Source: Rubrobacter indicoceani
GTDB lineage: Bacteria; Actinomycetota; Rubrobacteria; Rubrobacterales; Rubrobacteraceae
Length of the DNA: 64,000 nt
Assembly: GCF_003568865.1 (NCBI RefSeq)
Contig: NZ_CP031115.1
Coordinates: 2,046,001 to 2,110,000, forward strand
Direction: 5' to 3'
Shown: one piece after another, positions 27,646-36,815 of the stretch
Layout of the letters: every line of letters starts with the position of its first letter
Position numbering within the stretch: the stretch's first letter is position 1
Notes under the pieces: model-generated
The model's database searches: none
The model's input: only the letters and a program-made list of their open reading frames with translations
Told to the model about the DNA's origin: nothing
Position numbers and translations under genes: made by a program

Positions 27646-28122
27646 CTACCTCCCCAGCGGGGGCGCGAGGATCACTCTCTTCTCGCCCTTTCGGATGGTG
27701 CAGACGGCGACGGCGGAGAGTTCGGAGTGGGTGATCGAGATATACAGGTCGTCCTCGCCCACCCCGACGGCGGTGGCGAACCGCTCTATTTTCCCGAAGA
27801 TGCGAACGGTCGGGGCGTGGCGGGGTTCTCTCAGGACCTCGACGCCGTTCCACTGCAGAAGGCCGCAGCCGAGGGCCTTGCAGACCGCCTCCTTCGCGGC
27901 CCAGCGGGCGGCGTAGTGTCGCTCGTAGAAGCGGTACTTTTCGCAGTACGCTATCTCATCCGGCGTGAAGAGCCGCTGACGGATGCGCGGCGAGCGGTTC
28001 AGGGCGAGCTTCATCCGCCCGCAGTCCACCACGTCCACCCCGACCCCCGGGACCCGGAACTCCCGGCTTCCGGCGTTTGGGGCTTCGGGGCTTCGTTCTC
28101 TACCTGCGGTTTGGTCTGGCAA
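27646..28122 (-). CDS. acpS: Holo-[acyl-carrier-protein] synthase
   Basis: A 158-residue phosphopantetheinyl transferase that activates acyl carrier protein. Motifs are GVGVDVVDCGRM near residue 26, with the magnesium Asp, and WAAKEAVCKALGCG near 94, with the second metal Glu. The TTG at 28122 has GGAG 6 nt upstream, so the 25 residues before the usual family start are probably translated; they look disordered. It lies between the DAC-domain gene and the hydrate-repair gene. Confidence 0.93.
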   Translation of the reverse strand: MPDQTAGRERSPEAPNAGSREFRVPGVGVDVVDCGRMKLALNRSPRIRQRLFTPDEIAYCEKYRFYERHYAARWAAKEAVCKALGCGLLQWNGVEVLREPRHAPTVRIFGKIERFATAVGVGEDDLYISITHSELSAVAVCTIRKGEKRVILAPPLGR

Positions 28123-28146
28123 GGGTTCTCCCGTCCGTAGGTTGTC

Positions 28147-29478
28147 TCAGGCCTGGTTCCAGTAGGTTATCCCCTCGGGGCCCTTTGTTATAAAGCGGGC
28201 TGAGCCATCCTGGCTGACGACCACGGCTATTGCCCCGGGGACGGCGGCGGCGATGCGGTAGGCCGAGCGGTGGCGCGTGCCGACCCCGTCAACGGGTTCT
28301 TCGACCGTCTGCCTGCCCTCGTGGTCAAGGGCGCGCCGGACGGTCTGCGTCCGCTCCAGGGAGGCGGAGATCTCGGCCCCGAAGCCCAGAAGCTCGTAGC
28401 GTTTGCTCAGTACGACCGCCCCGTCAACGGCGGCCAGGGCGGCGATAAGGTTTGCAAGCTCAAAGACGGCCTCGTCGAGCCGGGCTATCTGCGGGTCGCT
28501 GGAGGTCTGGTATTCGTGCCAGCCGACGGCGCGGGGGTAGGAGTCGCGTCCGCCCTTGCCGTGGACCTCGACGAGGCGGTTCGTCACCCCGAGGATAAGG
28601 CTCCGGTAGCGGCGGCGCGGTTCCTCGTCTCTGAAGCGATGCTTGAAGGTGATATACGGGTTGTCGCGGGAGAACTCTCCGGTGCGTTCGGCGGGGATGA
28701 AGATCAGCGTCCCGCCGTGCCGGACGTCTCTAAGGACGCTGATCATACGCCTGACGACGTGCTGGCCGATCATGCGCGTCAGGTCCGGGTCGAGCGGCGC
28801 CCACGGTTCTTCGGTTTTCCGCCGGGTAAGTTCACGGGCGCTGGCATGAAGCTCGGCAAGCTCGGCCCTGACCGGGGCGAAGCTCTCGGTGAGCCACTTC
28901 GAGGCGAAAACGTCTATGGGCCTGCCGTGCAACTCGCCGCCTTCGAGCTTGGCGACGTAGCGCGAGCCGCGCCGGAACTCCACCCGCCCCGGCCCCGAGA
29001 CGTGCAGAACCGGAACGCCGGGCAGGGGCGGCGAGAGCTCGCGACCACCCTGCGTCCGAAGTACCCAGCGCGGGCCGGACTGCACGATCCCCCACACGCT
29101 CATGGAGCCGTCCCCGTCGTCTTTCACCCCGATCAGCGACCGGTGGTAGTCGGCGGCGGGCGAGAGGCGACGAAGCTCGTCCTCATCGAAAGGTCGCGGC
29201 TCGGTAAAGACGAGCCGGTGCAGCCCGGTCGGCGGGCCGGACTCCTGCGGCAGTTCTTCGGGGTTTATAAGGATCACCCGAAACGTAACCGTCCGCTCCT
29301 CCTCGTGCATCAGGCTCGCCTGGTAGCAGACGGAGATAAACCGCAGAAGCACGTCCTCTTGCGGCAGCGCGAGGTGACCGGACGAGCCGCGCGCTCCGGC
29401 CCGGACCCGGCTCGGGGCGACCTCGGACCAGCGTTCCATCACAAACGCGGCAAGATGCCTCGGGTAAGCGTGGGTCAT
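28147..29478 (-). CDS. DAC (DisA_N) domain protein, probable diadenylate cyclase with an N-terminal sensor region
   Basis: A 443-residue soluble protein. The C-terminal third is a DAC domain: DGAVVL at 352-357, LGFGAEI at 364-370, GTRHRSA at 400-406 and VVVSQDG at about 420. The DGA and RHR motifs required for c-di-AMP synthesis in DisA and CdaA are intact. There are no transmembrane helices and no helix-hairpin-helix DNA-binding tail, so it is neither CdaA nor DisA. The N-terminal 300 residues are not a domain I can name; stand-alone DAC proteins with an N-terminal sensor domain have been described from comparative genomics (for example those called DACNV) and this may be one. The ATG at 29478 has GGAG just upstream. 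A TACAAT -10 box lies about 65 bp upstream. Confidence 0.82.
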   Translation of the reverse strand: MTHAYPRHLAAFVMERWSEVAPSRVRAGARGSSGHLALPQEDVLLRFISVCYQASLMHEEERTVTFRVILINPEELPQESGPPTGLHRLVFTEPRPFDEDELRRLSPAADYHRSLIGVKDDGDGSMSVWGIVQSGPRWVLRTQGGRELSPPLPGVPVLHVSGPGRVEFRRGSRYVAKLEGGELHGRPIDVFASKWLTESFAPVRAELAELHASARELTRRKTEEPWAPLDPDLTRMIGQHVVRRMISVLRDVRHGGTLIFIPAERTGEFSRDNPYITFKHRFRDEEPRRRYRSLILGVTNRLVEVHGKGGRDSYPRAVGWHEYQTSSDPQIARLDEAVFELANLIAALAAVDGAVVLSKRYELLGFGAEISASLERTQTVRRALDHEGRQTVEEPVDGVGTRHRSAYRIAAAVPGAIAVVVSQDGSARFITKGPEGITYWNQA

Positions 29479-29612
29479 GCGCTCCTCTCGCTGCGGGTTT
29501 TGCCCGGCGGCTCCGTCCCTTGCGGCCCTTCGGGCCGTCCGGCGAGATTGTATCCTGCACCCGGTCCGGCGTCGTCCGGGGCGGACTTTCTCTGCAAGGC
29601 TCGCCAGCAGGC

Positions 29613-29632
29613 CGTAATCAGCGTATATTACG
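29613..29632 (+). promoter_or_regulatory. Leaderless promoter of the diacylglycerol kinase-like gene with overlapping palindrome
   Basis: TATATT (29624-29629) is followed by 7 nt and the ATG at 29637. CGTAAT (29613-29618) and ATTACG (29627-29632) form an inverted repeat around the -10 box and may be an operator. Confidence 0.45.
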
Positions 29633-29636
29633 CCGG

Positions 29637-30554
29637 ATGAAGATGAGCGATCAGAACGAGGCCACGCAGGAACAGAAGCAGCGGGCGATGGACGCCGAGG
29701 CCGTCGTTATCGGGAACCCGGCCTCGGGCAACAGCGACATGGAGCGGCTCGAAAGCTTTGCCCGGATACTCGAAGGCCGGTTCGACTCGGTAGAGGTCTG
29801 GCCGACGGAGTACCCCCAGCACGCCACCGAACTCGCCACGAAGGCCGGGGTCAAGGTGATCGTCGCCGCCGGCGGCGACGGGACGGTGAACGAGGTCATA
29901 AACGGCATGGTCGGCGGCGCGACCCTTGCGATCCTGCCGCTCGGCACGGCGAACGTGCTGGCGCGGGAACTCGGGATACCGCTCAAACCGGAGAAGGCCT
30001 GCAAGAAGCTGCTCTCGGCGCAGGAGATAGTCATCGATATCGGCATCGTGACCAACGAGTCGGGCGAGTCGCGGCGGTTTGCGTGCATGGCCGGCGTGGG
30101 CTTCGACGCGCACGTTATCAACTCGGTACCTTCGCGGCTGAAGAAGCTCCTCGGCATCGCCGCCTTCGCCCTGACGGCGTTCAAGGTCTTCGCGGTCGGT
30201 AGGATGCCGGAGATCTCGATGACCAGCGCCGGAGAGACGCACCGGGCTCAGTTCGCCATCCTTGCAAACGGCGGCCTCTACGGTGGAGACTTCAAGTCCT
30301 CCGAGGATGCCTCGCTAACGAGCGGCTTTCTCGACGTGGTCTACGTTCAGAAGGTAGCCCGGCTTCTGAGACCGGACATCCTGACCCGCATCCTCACCCA
30401 GAACCCCCTGAGCCGCGACACGCGCAACTTCCGGGCGACCGAGCTGTACGTCGAATCCGCAGGCGAGGTCCCGGTGCAGATAGACGGCGAGGTCTGGGGC
30501 GAGCTTCCGATGAAGTTCCACATCGAACCGAGGTTCCTGAGGGTGATCCGCTAG
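29637..30554 (+). CDS. Diacylglycerol kinase/sphingosine kinase family lipid kinase
   Basis: A 305-residue enzyme of the DagK/YegS group, which phosphorylates diacylglycerol or a related lipid with ATP. The ATP site GNPASGNSDMERL and the key VAAGGDGTVNEVI motif (GGDGT at 79-83) are present, as is LPLGTANVLARELGIP. The C-terminal domain has FACMAGVGFDAHV and ends with QIDGEVWGELP, typical of the family. The frame opens upstream at 29520, but the -10 box at 29624-29629 and the homology both place the start at ATG 29637. It diverges from the DAC-domain gene. The exact lipid is not determinable. Confidence 0.92.
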   Translation: MKMSDQNEATQEQKQRAMDAEAVVIGNPASGNSDMERLESFARILEGRFDSVEVWPTEYPQHATELATKAGVKVIVAAGGDGTVNEVINGMVGGATLAILPLGTANVLARELGIPLKPEKACKKLLSAQEIVIDIGIVTNESGESRRFACMAGVGFDAHVINSVPSRLKKLLGIAAFALTAFKVFAVGRMPEISMTSAGETHRAQFAILANGGLYGGDFKSSEDASLTSGFLDVVYVQKVARLLRPDILTRILTQNPLSRDTRNFRATELYVESAGEVPVQIDGEVWGELPMKFHIEPRFLRVIR

Positions 30555-30611
30555 CCGGTAAACCCCTCGGCGGCGAAGATTTCTCCCGAAGCCGCGCACC
30601 TTGAGTGGGGC

Positions 30612-30659
30612 CCCGGTATCCGCTTGACCCGCCGGCCCTCAGGTCAAGCGGATACCGGG
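30612..30659. repeat. 18-bp perfect inverted repeat between convergent genes
   Basis: CCCGGTATCCGCTTGACC (30612-30629) and its exact complement (30642-30659) flank a 12-nt loop. It lies in the 196-bp gap between the lipid kinase gene (+) and accA (-). There is no T tract on either side, so it is not a classical terminator; it could end transcription in both directions with Rho, or protect 3' ends. I see nothing else in this gap. Confidence 0.7.
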
Positions 30660-30750
30660 CCGGGCCGGATCACGAACGGGGGTCCGATCCCGAATAACAG
30701 AAAGGTCGCCGGGGCTAATCGGTTCCGTCTCGTCCGGTCGTCGTTCGCCG

Positions 30751-31713
30751 CTAGAGGGGCGGTGTGCCGGATTCGGCGTGCGCCCCGATCCTCCGGTAGC
30801 GATCGTGGCGACTTGAAACCAGAGCTTCGGGGTCGACGCCCTTGAGTTGTGAGAGCACTCGCTCCAGCGACTCCCCGACAGCGGCCACCGCGCTCTCCGG
30901 CTCCCGGTGCGCCCCGCCGAGCGGTTCGGAGATGATCTCATCGGCGATGCCCTGCTCTTTGAGATCTCTGGCCGTGATCCTCATGGCCGCTGCTGCCTCG
31001 GCGGCCCGGCTTGCGTCCCGGAAGATGATCGAAGCACACGACTCCGGCGCGATAACGGAGAGGTACGAGTTCTCGAGCATCCCCACATAATCGGCGAGGC
31101 ACATCGCGAGCGCGCCGCCGGACCCCCCCTCTCCGATAACCACCGAGACGACCGGGACCGGAACTTTCGCGAGCGCCATGAGGTCGGCGGAGATGGCCCA
31201 GGCCTGACCGCGCTCCTCGGCCTGCCTCCCGGCGAACGCGCCCGGCGTGTCCACGAGCAGGACAAGCGGCAGGCCGAACCTTCCGGCGAGCTCGTAGAGG
31301 CGATGAACCTTCCGGTAGCCCTCCGGGTGGGCCATGCCGAAGTTACCGGCGACCCGGCTCTGCACGTCCGCGCCCTTGTCGTGACCGATAAGCACCACGT
31401 CGTGGCCCGCTATCTGAGCCAGCCCGCCGCGCACCGCAACGTCGTCGCCGTGCAGCCGGTCCCCGGCGAGCTCGTAGAAATCGTCCGCCAAGGCGTCCCG
31501 GTAAGCGCGGAAGTTCGGGCGTTCGGGGTGGCGGGCGATCTGGACCCGCTGATACGGCGTGAGGTTCGTGAAGATCCTCCGCCGCGCCCCGTCAAGAGCG
31601 TCCTCCAGCCGCGCTATCTCCGCCTGAAGACCCTCCGACTCACCGGCGAGGTTCCGCAGTTCTTCGATGCGCTGTTCGAGCTCGAGGATCGGCTTCTCGA
31701 AGTCGAGCATCAT
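30751..31713 (-). CDS. accA: Acetyl-CoA carboxylase carboxyltransferase subunit alpha
   Basis: A 320-residue subunit that transfers the carboxyl group from biotin to acetyl-CoA in the first step of fatty acid synthesis. Family features are the N-terminal DFEKPILELEQRIEEL helix, TPYQRVQIARHPERPNFRAY, and the oxyanion regions GGLAQIAGHDVVLIGHDKG and VIGEGGSGGALAMCLADYVGMLEN with SVIAPESCASIIFRD. Length is normal. It follows accD on the same strand with a 112-bp gap. The subunit is of the separate alpha/beta bacterial type, not the fused actinobacterial AccD/PccB type. Confidence 0.97.
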   Translation of the reverse strand: MMLDFEKPILELEQRIEELRNLAGESEGLQAEIARLEDALDGARRRIFTNLTPYQRVQIARHPERPNFRAYRDALADDFYELAGDRLHGDDVAVRGGLAQIAGHDVVLIGHDKGADVQSRVAGNFGMAHPEGYRKVHRLYELAGRFGLPLVLLVDTPGAFAGRQAEERGQAWAISADLMALAKVPVPVVSVVIGEGGSGGALAMCLADYVGMLENSYLSVIAPESCASIIFRDASRAAEAAAAMRITARDLKEQGIADEIISEPLGGAHREPESAVAAVGESLERVLSQLKGVDPEALVSSRHDRYRRIGAHAESGTPPL

Positions 31714-31825
31714 GTGCCGCCCCTTTCAAAAAGCCCGCCGGCGGACGGCCCCGACCGCTCCGGGCCGCACAGAGGCCCGCCAAGGACCCGGCTATCCGCC
31801 GCCGACCATTTTTTCAAAGCCGACC

Positions 31826-32671
31826 TCACGACAGAAACCCCAGAGCCCGCTCGAGGTCCCCCTTCATCGCAAGGCGATGGACGATGCGATCCACCATCCC
31901 GCGGTCCCGCTGAAACTCCGCCGTCTGGAAACCTTCCGGCAGCCGCTCCCTTGTTGTCTGCTCTATTACCCGCGCCCCCGCAAACCCGACCCGAGCCCCC
32001 GGCTCCGCGACTATTATGTCCGCCGTCGTCGCGAAACTCGCCGTTACCCCGCCGAACGTGGGATCGGTCAATACGCTTATGTACGGCTTTTTAGTATCCA
32101 TGAATCGCGACAATGCAACGCTCGTCTTTGCCATCTGCATCAGGGAGTAGATGCCCTCGAACATCCGCGCTCCGCCGGAGGAGGAAACGATGATAAGGGG
32201 GATTTCCTCTGTTGCGGCGACCTCTACGGTGCGGGCGACCTTCTCCCCGACGATGCTCCCCATCGAGCCCCCGATAAACCGGAAGTCCATCACCGCCAGG
32301 GCGACGGCATGGCCCCCGACCTCGCCCGTGCCTGAGACCAGACCGTCGTTGAGGCCGCTCTTCTTGCGGGCCTTCTCGAGGCGCTCGGCGTAACCCTCAA
32401 AGCCCAGCGGGTCGTCGGTCCTGAGGCCGTAGTCGCGCTCGCGGAAAGTCCCGGCGTCCGTGAGGAGCCGGACGCGGTCGGTGGCCGGGAGCGGGTAGTG
32501 GTGTTCGCAGTGCGGACAGACGTTAAAGCGGGCGCGAAGGTCTTTTTCGTAGATCGCCTGCTTGCAGCCGTCGCACTTGGTAAACACACCGTCGGTCTGC
32601 GGAACGCCGCTCTCCGTCTCGGAGGCGGTAGAACGCGTGTATTCCCGGCGCTTGTTCAGCCAGTTTCTAAT
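31826..32671 (-). CDS. accD: Acetyl-CoA carboxylase carboxyltransferase subunit beta
   Basis: A 281-residue subunit with an N-terminal zinc ribbon (Cys33, Cys36, Cys52, Cys55, spacing CX2C-X15-CX2C) and the crotonase-fold segment FIGGSMGSIVGEKVARTVE with VSSSGGARMFEGIYSLMQMAK. The usual family start (xRNWxxKRREY) falls on an ATT codon at 32669-32671, whose last base is the first base of the trpA stop (ATTAG). No ATG, GTG or TTG lies between there and 32749; starting at 32749 would add 26 arginine-rich residues read antiparallel to trpA homology, and a later GTG would cut the protein just before the zinc ribbon. I therefore propose an AUU start with translational coupling, by inference. It links trp and fatty-acid genes in one transcript. 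Confidence 0.9.
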   Translation of the reverse strand: MRNWLNKRREYTRSTASETESGVPQTDGVFTKCDGCKQAIYEKDLRARFNVCPHCEHHYPLPATDRVRLLTDAGTFRERDYGLRTDDPLGFEGYAERLEKARKKSGLNDGLVSGTGEVGGHAVALAVMDFRFIGGSMGSIVGEKVARTVEVAATEEIPLIIVSSSGGARMFEGIYSLMQMAKTSVALSRFMDTKKPYISVLTDPTFGGVTASFATTADIIVAEPGARVGFAGARVIEQTTRERLPEGFQTAEFQRDRGMVDRIVHRLAMKGDLERALGFLS

Positions 32672-33464
32672 GGTGCTCGACCCCGGGCAAAGCGTCCGAA
32701 ATCTCCGAGAGCCACGCCCCGGCGGCCTCTGCGCCGCCCTTCTCGACAATCTGCATCAGCTTCGTTCCGATAATGACCCCGTCCGCCTCACGAGCCGCCT
32801 GACGCGCCACGGACGCGGACCCGATACCGAAGCCCAGAGCCGTCGGGGCCGAGACCTTCGCCTTCACCCGCCGCAGTATCTCGACGGCCTGCGGGGGCAG
32901 CTTCTCCCGGACCCCCGTGACCCCGGCGACCGAGACGCAGTAAACAAAGCCCGTGGCCGCCGCCCCGATACCCTCCAGCCGTCTCTCGCTTGTCGTCGGA
33001 GCGGCCAGCGGGCACAGCCCGACATCCGCTTCGGCGGCCAGCGCGGAGAACTCCCTCGCCTCCTCGACGGGGAGGTCGGGGATCACGAGGCCCGTAACGC
33101 CGTTTTCGGCGCAGTCCGAGAGGAACGTCTCGGTGCCGCGGGCCATCACGGTGTTGTAGTAGACAAGAAAGACTACGGGGACGCGGCAGGCGAAACCCCC
33201 TGCGAGGTCGAGGCAGTAGTCGGTGTTCGCGCCGTTCCGGATCGCCTGAACGGTCGTACCCTGGATCACCGGCCCGTCGGCGAGCGGGTCGCTGAAGGGG
33301 ACCCCGATCTCCACGATGTCGCCCCCGGCCTCGATGTACGCCTCCCCTACCTCCCGCGCCCCGTCGAGCGAGGGATACCCGCCCGTCAGGTACGGGATAA
33401 GCGCGGTCTTTCCCTCGAACGCCCCGACCAGCCGCGAGACGTTCGAGCCGCGCGCGTTACTCAT
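32667..33464 (-). CDS. trpA: Tryptophan synthase alpha chain
   Basis: A 265-residue TIM-barrel enzyme that cleaves indole-3-glycerol phosphate and passes indole to TrpB. The catalytic Glu and Asp are in [19 protein letters not shown] near residue 47-60, and the phosphate-binding GFGIGSA motif is near 212. The ATG at 33464 overlaps the trpB stop by 8 bp. Its own stop overlaps the proposed accD start. Confidence 0.97.
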   Translation of the reverse strand: MSNARGSNVSRLVGAFEGKTALIPYLTGGYPSLDGAREVGEAYIEAGGDIVEIGVPFSDPLADGPVIQGTTVQAIRNGANTDYCLDLAGGFACRVPVVFLVYYNTVMARGTETFLSDCAENGVTGLVIPDLPVEEAREFSALAAEADVGLCPLAAPTTSERRLEGIGAAATGFVYCVSVAGVTGVREKLPPQAVEILRRVKAKVSAPTALGFGIGSASVARQAAREADGVIIGTKLMQIVEKGGAEAAGAWLSEISDALPGVEHH

Positions 33465-34707
33465 CTGTTCCGTTCGGGTTCGTGGCCGACTCCCCGACCA
33501 CGTCGCTGGAGGTCTTGTAGAGGTCGAGGGCTTCGGTTACGGCCTCCACGTCCTTGTCGCCGCGACCGGAGAGGTTTATGACGATGTTCCTCCCCGGCCC
33601 GAGGTCCTTCGCGACCTTCTCGGCGTAGTGGATGGCGTGCGAAGTTTCGAGCGCCGGGATTATGCCCTCGGCCTTTGAGCAGTACTGAAACGCCTCCAGA
33701 GCCTCGTCGTCGGTTGTGCTGACGAACTCGGCGAGACCCTCGTCCTTTAGATACGAAAGCTCCGGCCCGACCCCCGGGTAGTCAAGCCCGGCGGAGATGG
33801 AGTGGGCCTCGACGATCTGGCCCTCGTCCGTCTGAAGGACGTAGCTTTTTGATCCGTGCAGGACCCCGACGCGACCGAGCGCGAGCGGCGCGCCGTGTTC
33901 GCCGGACTCGAGCCCGCGCCCGGCGGCCTCGACCCCGATGAGCTTCGTATCCGGCCTCCCGACAAACTGGTGAAAAGCCCCCATCGCGTTCGAGCCGCCG
34001 CCGACGCAGGCGATGATGGCGTCCGGATCGCCGCCGAACTTCTCCTTTGACTGCGCCTCCAGCTCGCGGCCGATAACGGCGTGGAAGTCGCGGACCATGC
34101 GCGGGTACGGGGCGGGTCCGGCGACCGTCCCGATAATGTAGTGGGTGTCCTCGACGTTCGTCACCCAGTCCCGAATCGCCTCGTTCAGCGCGTCCTTGAG
34201 CGTTTTGGAGCCGCTCACGACGGGCTTCACCTCAGCGCCGAGCAGGTTCATCCTTATAACGTTCAGCCGCTGGCGGTGCGTGTCCTCCTCGCCCATGTAG
34301 ACGACGCATTCCTTGCCGTAGAGCGCGGCTACGGTCGCGGTCGCGACGCCGTGCTGTCCGGCCCCGGTCTCGGCGATGATGCGTGACTTACCCATCCGGT
34401 CGGCAAGAAGAATCTGACCGAGGGTGTTGTTGATCTTGTGCGCCCCGGTGTGCGCTAAATCTTCCCGCTTGAACCACACGTTCGCCCCGCCCCACTTCTC
34501 CGTCAGGCGACTCGCGAACATGAGCGGCGTCGGACGACCGACGAAGTCCCGCGCCAGACCTTCGAGCTCCTCTGTAAACTTCGGGTCGTTTCTGTAGCGT
34601 TCGTAGGCGTCTTCAAGCTCTTCGAGGGCGTGGATCAAGGTCTCCGGCACGAACCGACCGCCGAAAGGCCCGAAGTAACCGCTCTGTTCGCTAACCTTTT
34701 GCTGCAC
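33457..34707 (-). CDS. trpB: Tryptophan synthase beta chain
   Basis: A 416-residue PLP enzyme that condenses indole with serine. Lys91 in HTGAHKINN is the Schiff-base lysine, the GGGSNAMG phosphate-binding loop is near residue 235, and the monovalent-cation and COMM domain regions are normal. The N-terminal [14 protein letters not shown] is the TrpB1 type that pairs with TrpA. It overlaps trpF by 17 bp and trpA by 8 bp. Confidence 0.98.
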   Translation of the reverse strand: MQQKVSEQSGYFGPFGGRFVPETLIHALEELEDAYERYRNDPKFTEELEGLARDFVGRPTPLMFASRLTEKWGGANVWFKREDLAHTGAHKINNTLGQILLADRMGKSRIIAETGAGQHGVATATVAALYGKECVVYMGEEDTHRQRLNVIRMNLLGAEVKPVVSGSKTLKDALNEAIRDWVTNVEDTHYIIGTVAGPAPYPRMVRDFHAVIGRELEAQSKEKFGGDPDAIIACVGGGSNAMGAFHQFVGRPDTKLIGVEAAGRGLESGEHGAPLALGRVGVLHGSKSYVLQTDEGQIVEAHSISAGLDYPGVGPELSYLKDEGLAEFVSTTDDEALEAFQYCSKAEGIIPALETSHAIHYAEKVAKDLGPGRNIVINLSGRGDKDVEAVTEALDLYKTSSDVVGESATNPNGTDE

Positions 34708-35308
34708 TCACGAACCTCCGAACCATCTCAGCATTCTTTTCTCCGGGCGCGTCTTCAAGCGAACTCGAAGCATCCACCCCGTAAGGCGCGAAGAACTCTA
34801 TAGCCTCGGCCACGTTGTCCGGGTTAAGGCCCCCGGAGACGACGATGTTAGCACGTCCGACAAGGGCCTTCGCCGCGTCCCAGTCGAAGGTTTCACCCGT
34901 CCCGCCCCGCGCCTTCTCGCTGAATGCGTCGAGCAGGAAAAAGTCCGCTTCGTAGTCGTCCAACCGGGTGATGGAATCCTTGTCTTTCACCCGGAACGCC
35001 TTCATGACCTTTAGAGACCGGCTACGAAGGTAGGCGACCTCCTCGGGTGGTTCGTCGCCGTGCAACTGGACGAGATCCAGCCCGACTTCGCGGGCGATGT
35101 TCACGACCCTCTCGGGCGACTCGTTCACGAAGACCCCGACGAGCTTGATGTCCTCGGGGATAAGGAAGTCGGCTATTTCGCGGGCGCGCATCATGTTTAC
35201 GCGGCGTCTGCTCTCGGCGAAGATCATACCGACGGCATCCGCCCCCGCTCCGGCGGCCATTCTCGCATCGTTCCTGTTGGTGATCCCGCATATTTTCACG
35301 AAAGTCAT
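34691..35308 (-). CDS. trpF: Phosphoribosylanthranilate isomerase
   Basis: A 205-residue TIM-barrel enzyme of tryptophan synthesis. The catalytic cysteine is in the VKICGITN start (Cys7), and the general acid Asp is in [19 protein letters not shown]. The phosphate site [14 protein letters not shown] is near 158. It is the first gene of the trpF-trpB-trpA-accD-accA run, separated by about 40 bp from the antiporter gene upstream. An AT-rich stretch just before the start may hold a promoter. Confidence 0.96.
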   Translation of the reverse strand: MTFVKICGITNRNDARMAAGAGADAVGMIFAESRRRVNMMRAREIADFLIPEDIKLVGVFVNESPERVVNIAREVGLDLVQLHGDEPPEEVAYLRSRSLKVMKAFRVKDKDSITRLDDYEADFFLLDAFSEKARGGTGETFDWDAAKALVGRANIVVSGGLNPDNVAEAIEFFAPYGVDASSSLEDAPGEKNAEMVRRFVSAAKG

Positions 35309-35349
35309 ACCTACGATTTTACTCTTTATTTACGCAAGCACTTATCGCC

Positions 35350-36645
35350 TCAGGCGGCTTCTTTGGCCCGCTTCCGGTCGAGGTAGTTCATGACCGGGAC
35401 GCCCGTTACACCGTGTACGACTATCGAGACAAGGACGACAAAGGCGACGGTCGCCCAGAGGAGTTCCTGCTCGGGGAAGTCGGCCTCCCCGAAGGCGTAA
35501 GCGACGTAGTAGATGGAGCCCACCCCGCGGATACCGAAGAAGCCTATCGCATAGCGATCTCTCAGGGGCATACGCTTGCCGCAGCGGGCAAGGGCGATGA
35601 GCCCGGCAAGCGGTCGGATAAGGAAGACCAACGCAAGCCCGACGAGGGCGGCGGGCCAGGTCAGCGGGTCGAGGATGCCGCCCGCTATCGCGCCGCCGAG
35701 GACGACTACGATCCCGGCGGTTATGAGCAGCTCGGTCTGCTCGGTAAAGACGTGCAAAGACCCGTGATACTCGTGGTTGCGCTCGTAGTTTCGTCCGGCG
35801 CAGGCGGCTACAAAGACCGCGATAAACCCGTAGCCGTAAGCGGCCTCCGTCAGACCGTAGACTATAAGGATGGCGGCGACCGCGCTTATGCCGGTGATGG
35901 CCCGTGTCAGCTCGTCCTCGGACGGTATCGAAAGAACGGTCTTCGCCAGCAGCCGACCGAAGATCAGACCAAACAGGACCCCCACCGCTACTTTGTACAG
36001 CACGTAAATCGAGGCCCACTCTATAAACCACCCCGAGAGAGCCGGTCCGGAGGCGGCGATCAGGATTGCGGCGTAGGTGAACGGAAACCCGAGCCCGTCG
36101 TTGAGCCCGGCCTCGGAGGTGAGCGAGAACCGCACTTCCTCCTCTTCGTTTCCGGTCGGGCCGCCGTCTTTGGCGGGCTCGGGCTCGTTGCCCTCGCCGG
36201 GGGAGCCGACCTGCACCTCCGACGCAAGGACCGGGTCCGTCGGGGCGGCTGCGGCCCCGAGAAGAAGCGCTGCCGCTACCGGAAGACCCATCGCCCACAG
36301 ACCGAGCAGCGCGGTCGCCGCGATGGTGAGGGGCATCGTTATGCCGAGCAGAAGCCAGGTCGAACGCCAGGTCCGCCAGCCGGGGGGTCGGTCTATCCTG
36401 AGGCCGGCCCCCATGAGCGCGATGATCACGCCAAGCTCCGTTATACGCATCGTGAGCGTGTTCTGAGACATTGGATCTATCTTTGGCAACCCGAGCGGCA
36501 ACGAGAACACGAGAAAGCCGAAACCGAGCAGGATCATGGGCAGCGAAACCGGCCGGTCTGTCAGGAAGCGCGGCAACAAAGCCGTCGCCAGAAAGGCCAG
36601 CCCCAGCACGGCGAGCAGCACGGTGTACGGCTCGAAGAATGTCAA
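35350..36645 (-). CDS. Cation/proton antiporter, CPA1 (NhaP) type
   Basis: A 431-residue membrane protein with about 12 predicted helices. The exchange-site region LGAAAAPTDPVLASEVQVG has the conserved Asp for Na+/H+ exchange and SEAGLNDGLGFPFTY carries the ND pair typical of CPA1 antiporters. A charged cytoplasmic insert (GEGNEPEPAKDGGPTGNEEEE) sits between them and is longer than usual. The start is a TTG at 36645. It lies inside the trp gene series, between trpC and trpF, on the same strand, with gaps of 170 bp upstream and about 40 bp downstream. It has no obvious link to tryptophan synthesis. Confidence 0.9.
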   Translation of the reverse strand: MTFFEPYTVLLAVLGLAFLATALLPRFLTDRPVSLPMILLGFGFLVFSLPLGLPKIDPMSQNTLTMRITELGVIIALMGAGLRIDRPPGWRTWRSTWLLLGITMPLTIAATALLGLWAMGLPVAAALLLGAAAAPTDPVLASEVQVGSPGEGNEPEPAKDGGPTGNEEEEVRFSLTSEAGLNDGLGFPFTYAAILIAASGPALSGWFIEWASIYVLYKVAVGVLFGLIFGRLLAKTVLSIPSEDELTRAITGISAVAAILIVYGLTEAAYGYGFIAVFVAACAGRNYERNHEYHGSLHVFTEQTELLITAGIVVVLGGAIAGGILDPLTWPAALVGLALVFLIRPLAGLIALARCGKRMPLRDRYAIGFFGIRGVGSIYYVAYAFGEADFPEQELLWATVAFVVLVSIVVHGVTGVPVMNYLDRKRAKEAA

Positions 36646-36683
36646 TGGACTGCCCTGAACGGTAGTCTGACAGCCGGAAGCAT

Positions 36684-36710
36684 GAGCGGTGGATTACCCG
36701 CACACCGCTC
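36684..36710 (-). terminator. Hairpin between trpC and the antiporter gene
   Basis: GAGCGGTG (36684-36691) pairs perfectly with CACCGCTC (36703-36710) over an 11-nt loop. No T tract follows on the minus strand. It may partly end the trpGDC transcript. Confidence 0.4.
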
Positions 36711-36815
36711 AGGTAAAACAACGAAACCCCGCCGGAGCGCGCTTTCGGTATCCTCGCTCACAAAACGCCCCGGTCCGAAGCCGCCCTGTGTGCCGGACGG
36801 CGCGGCGAAACCGGC

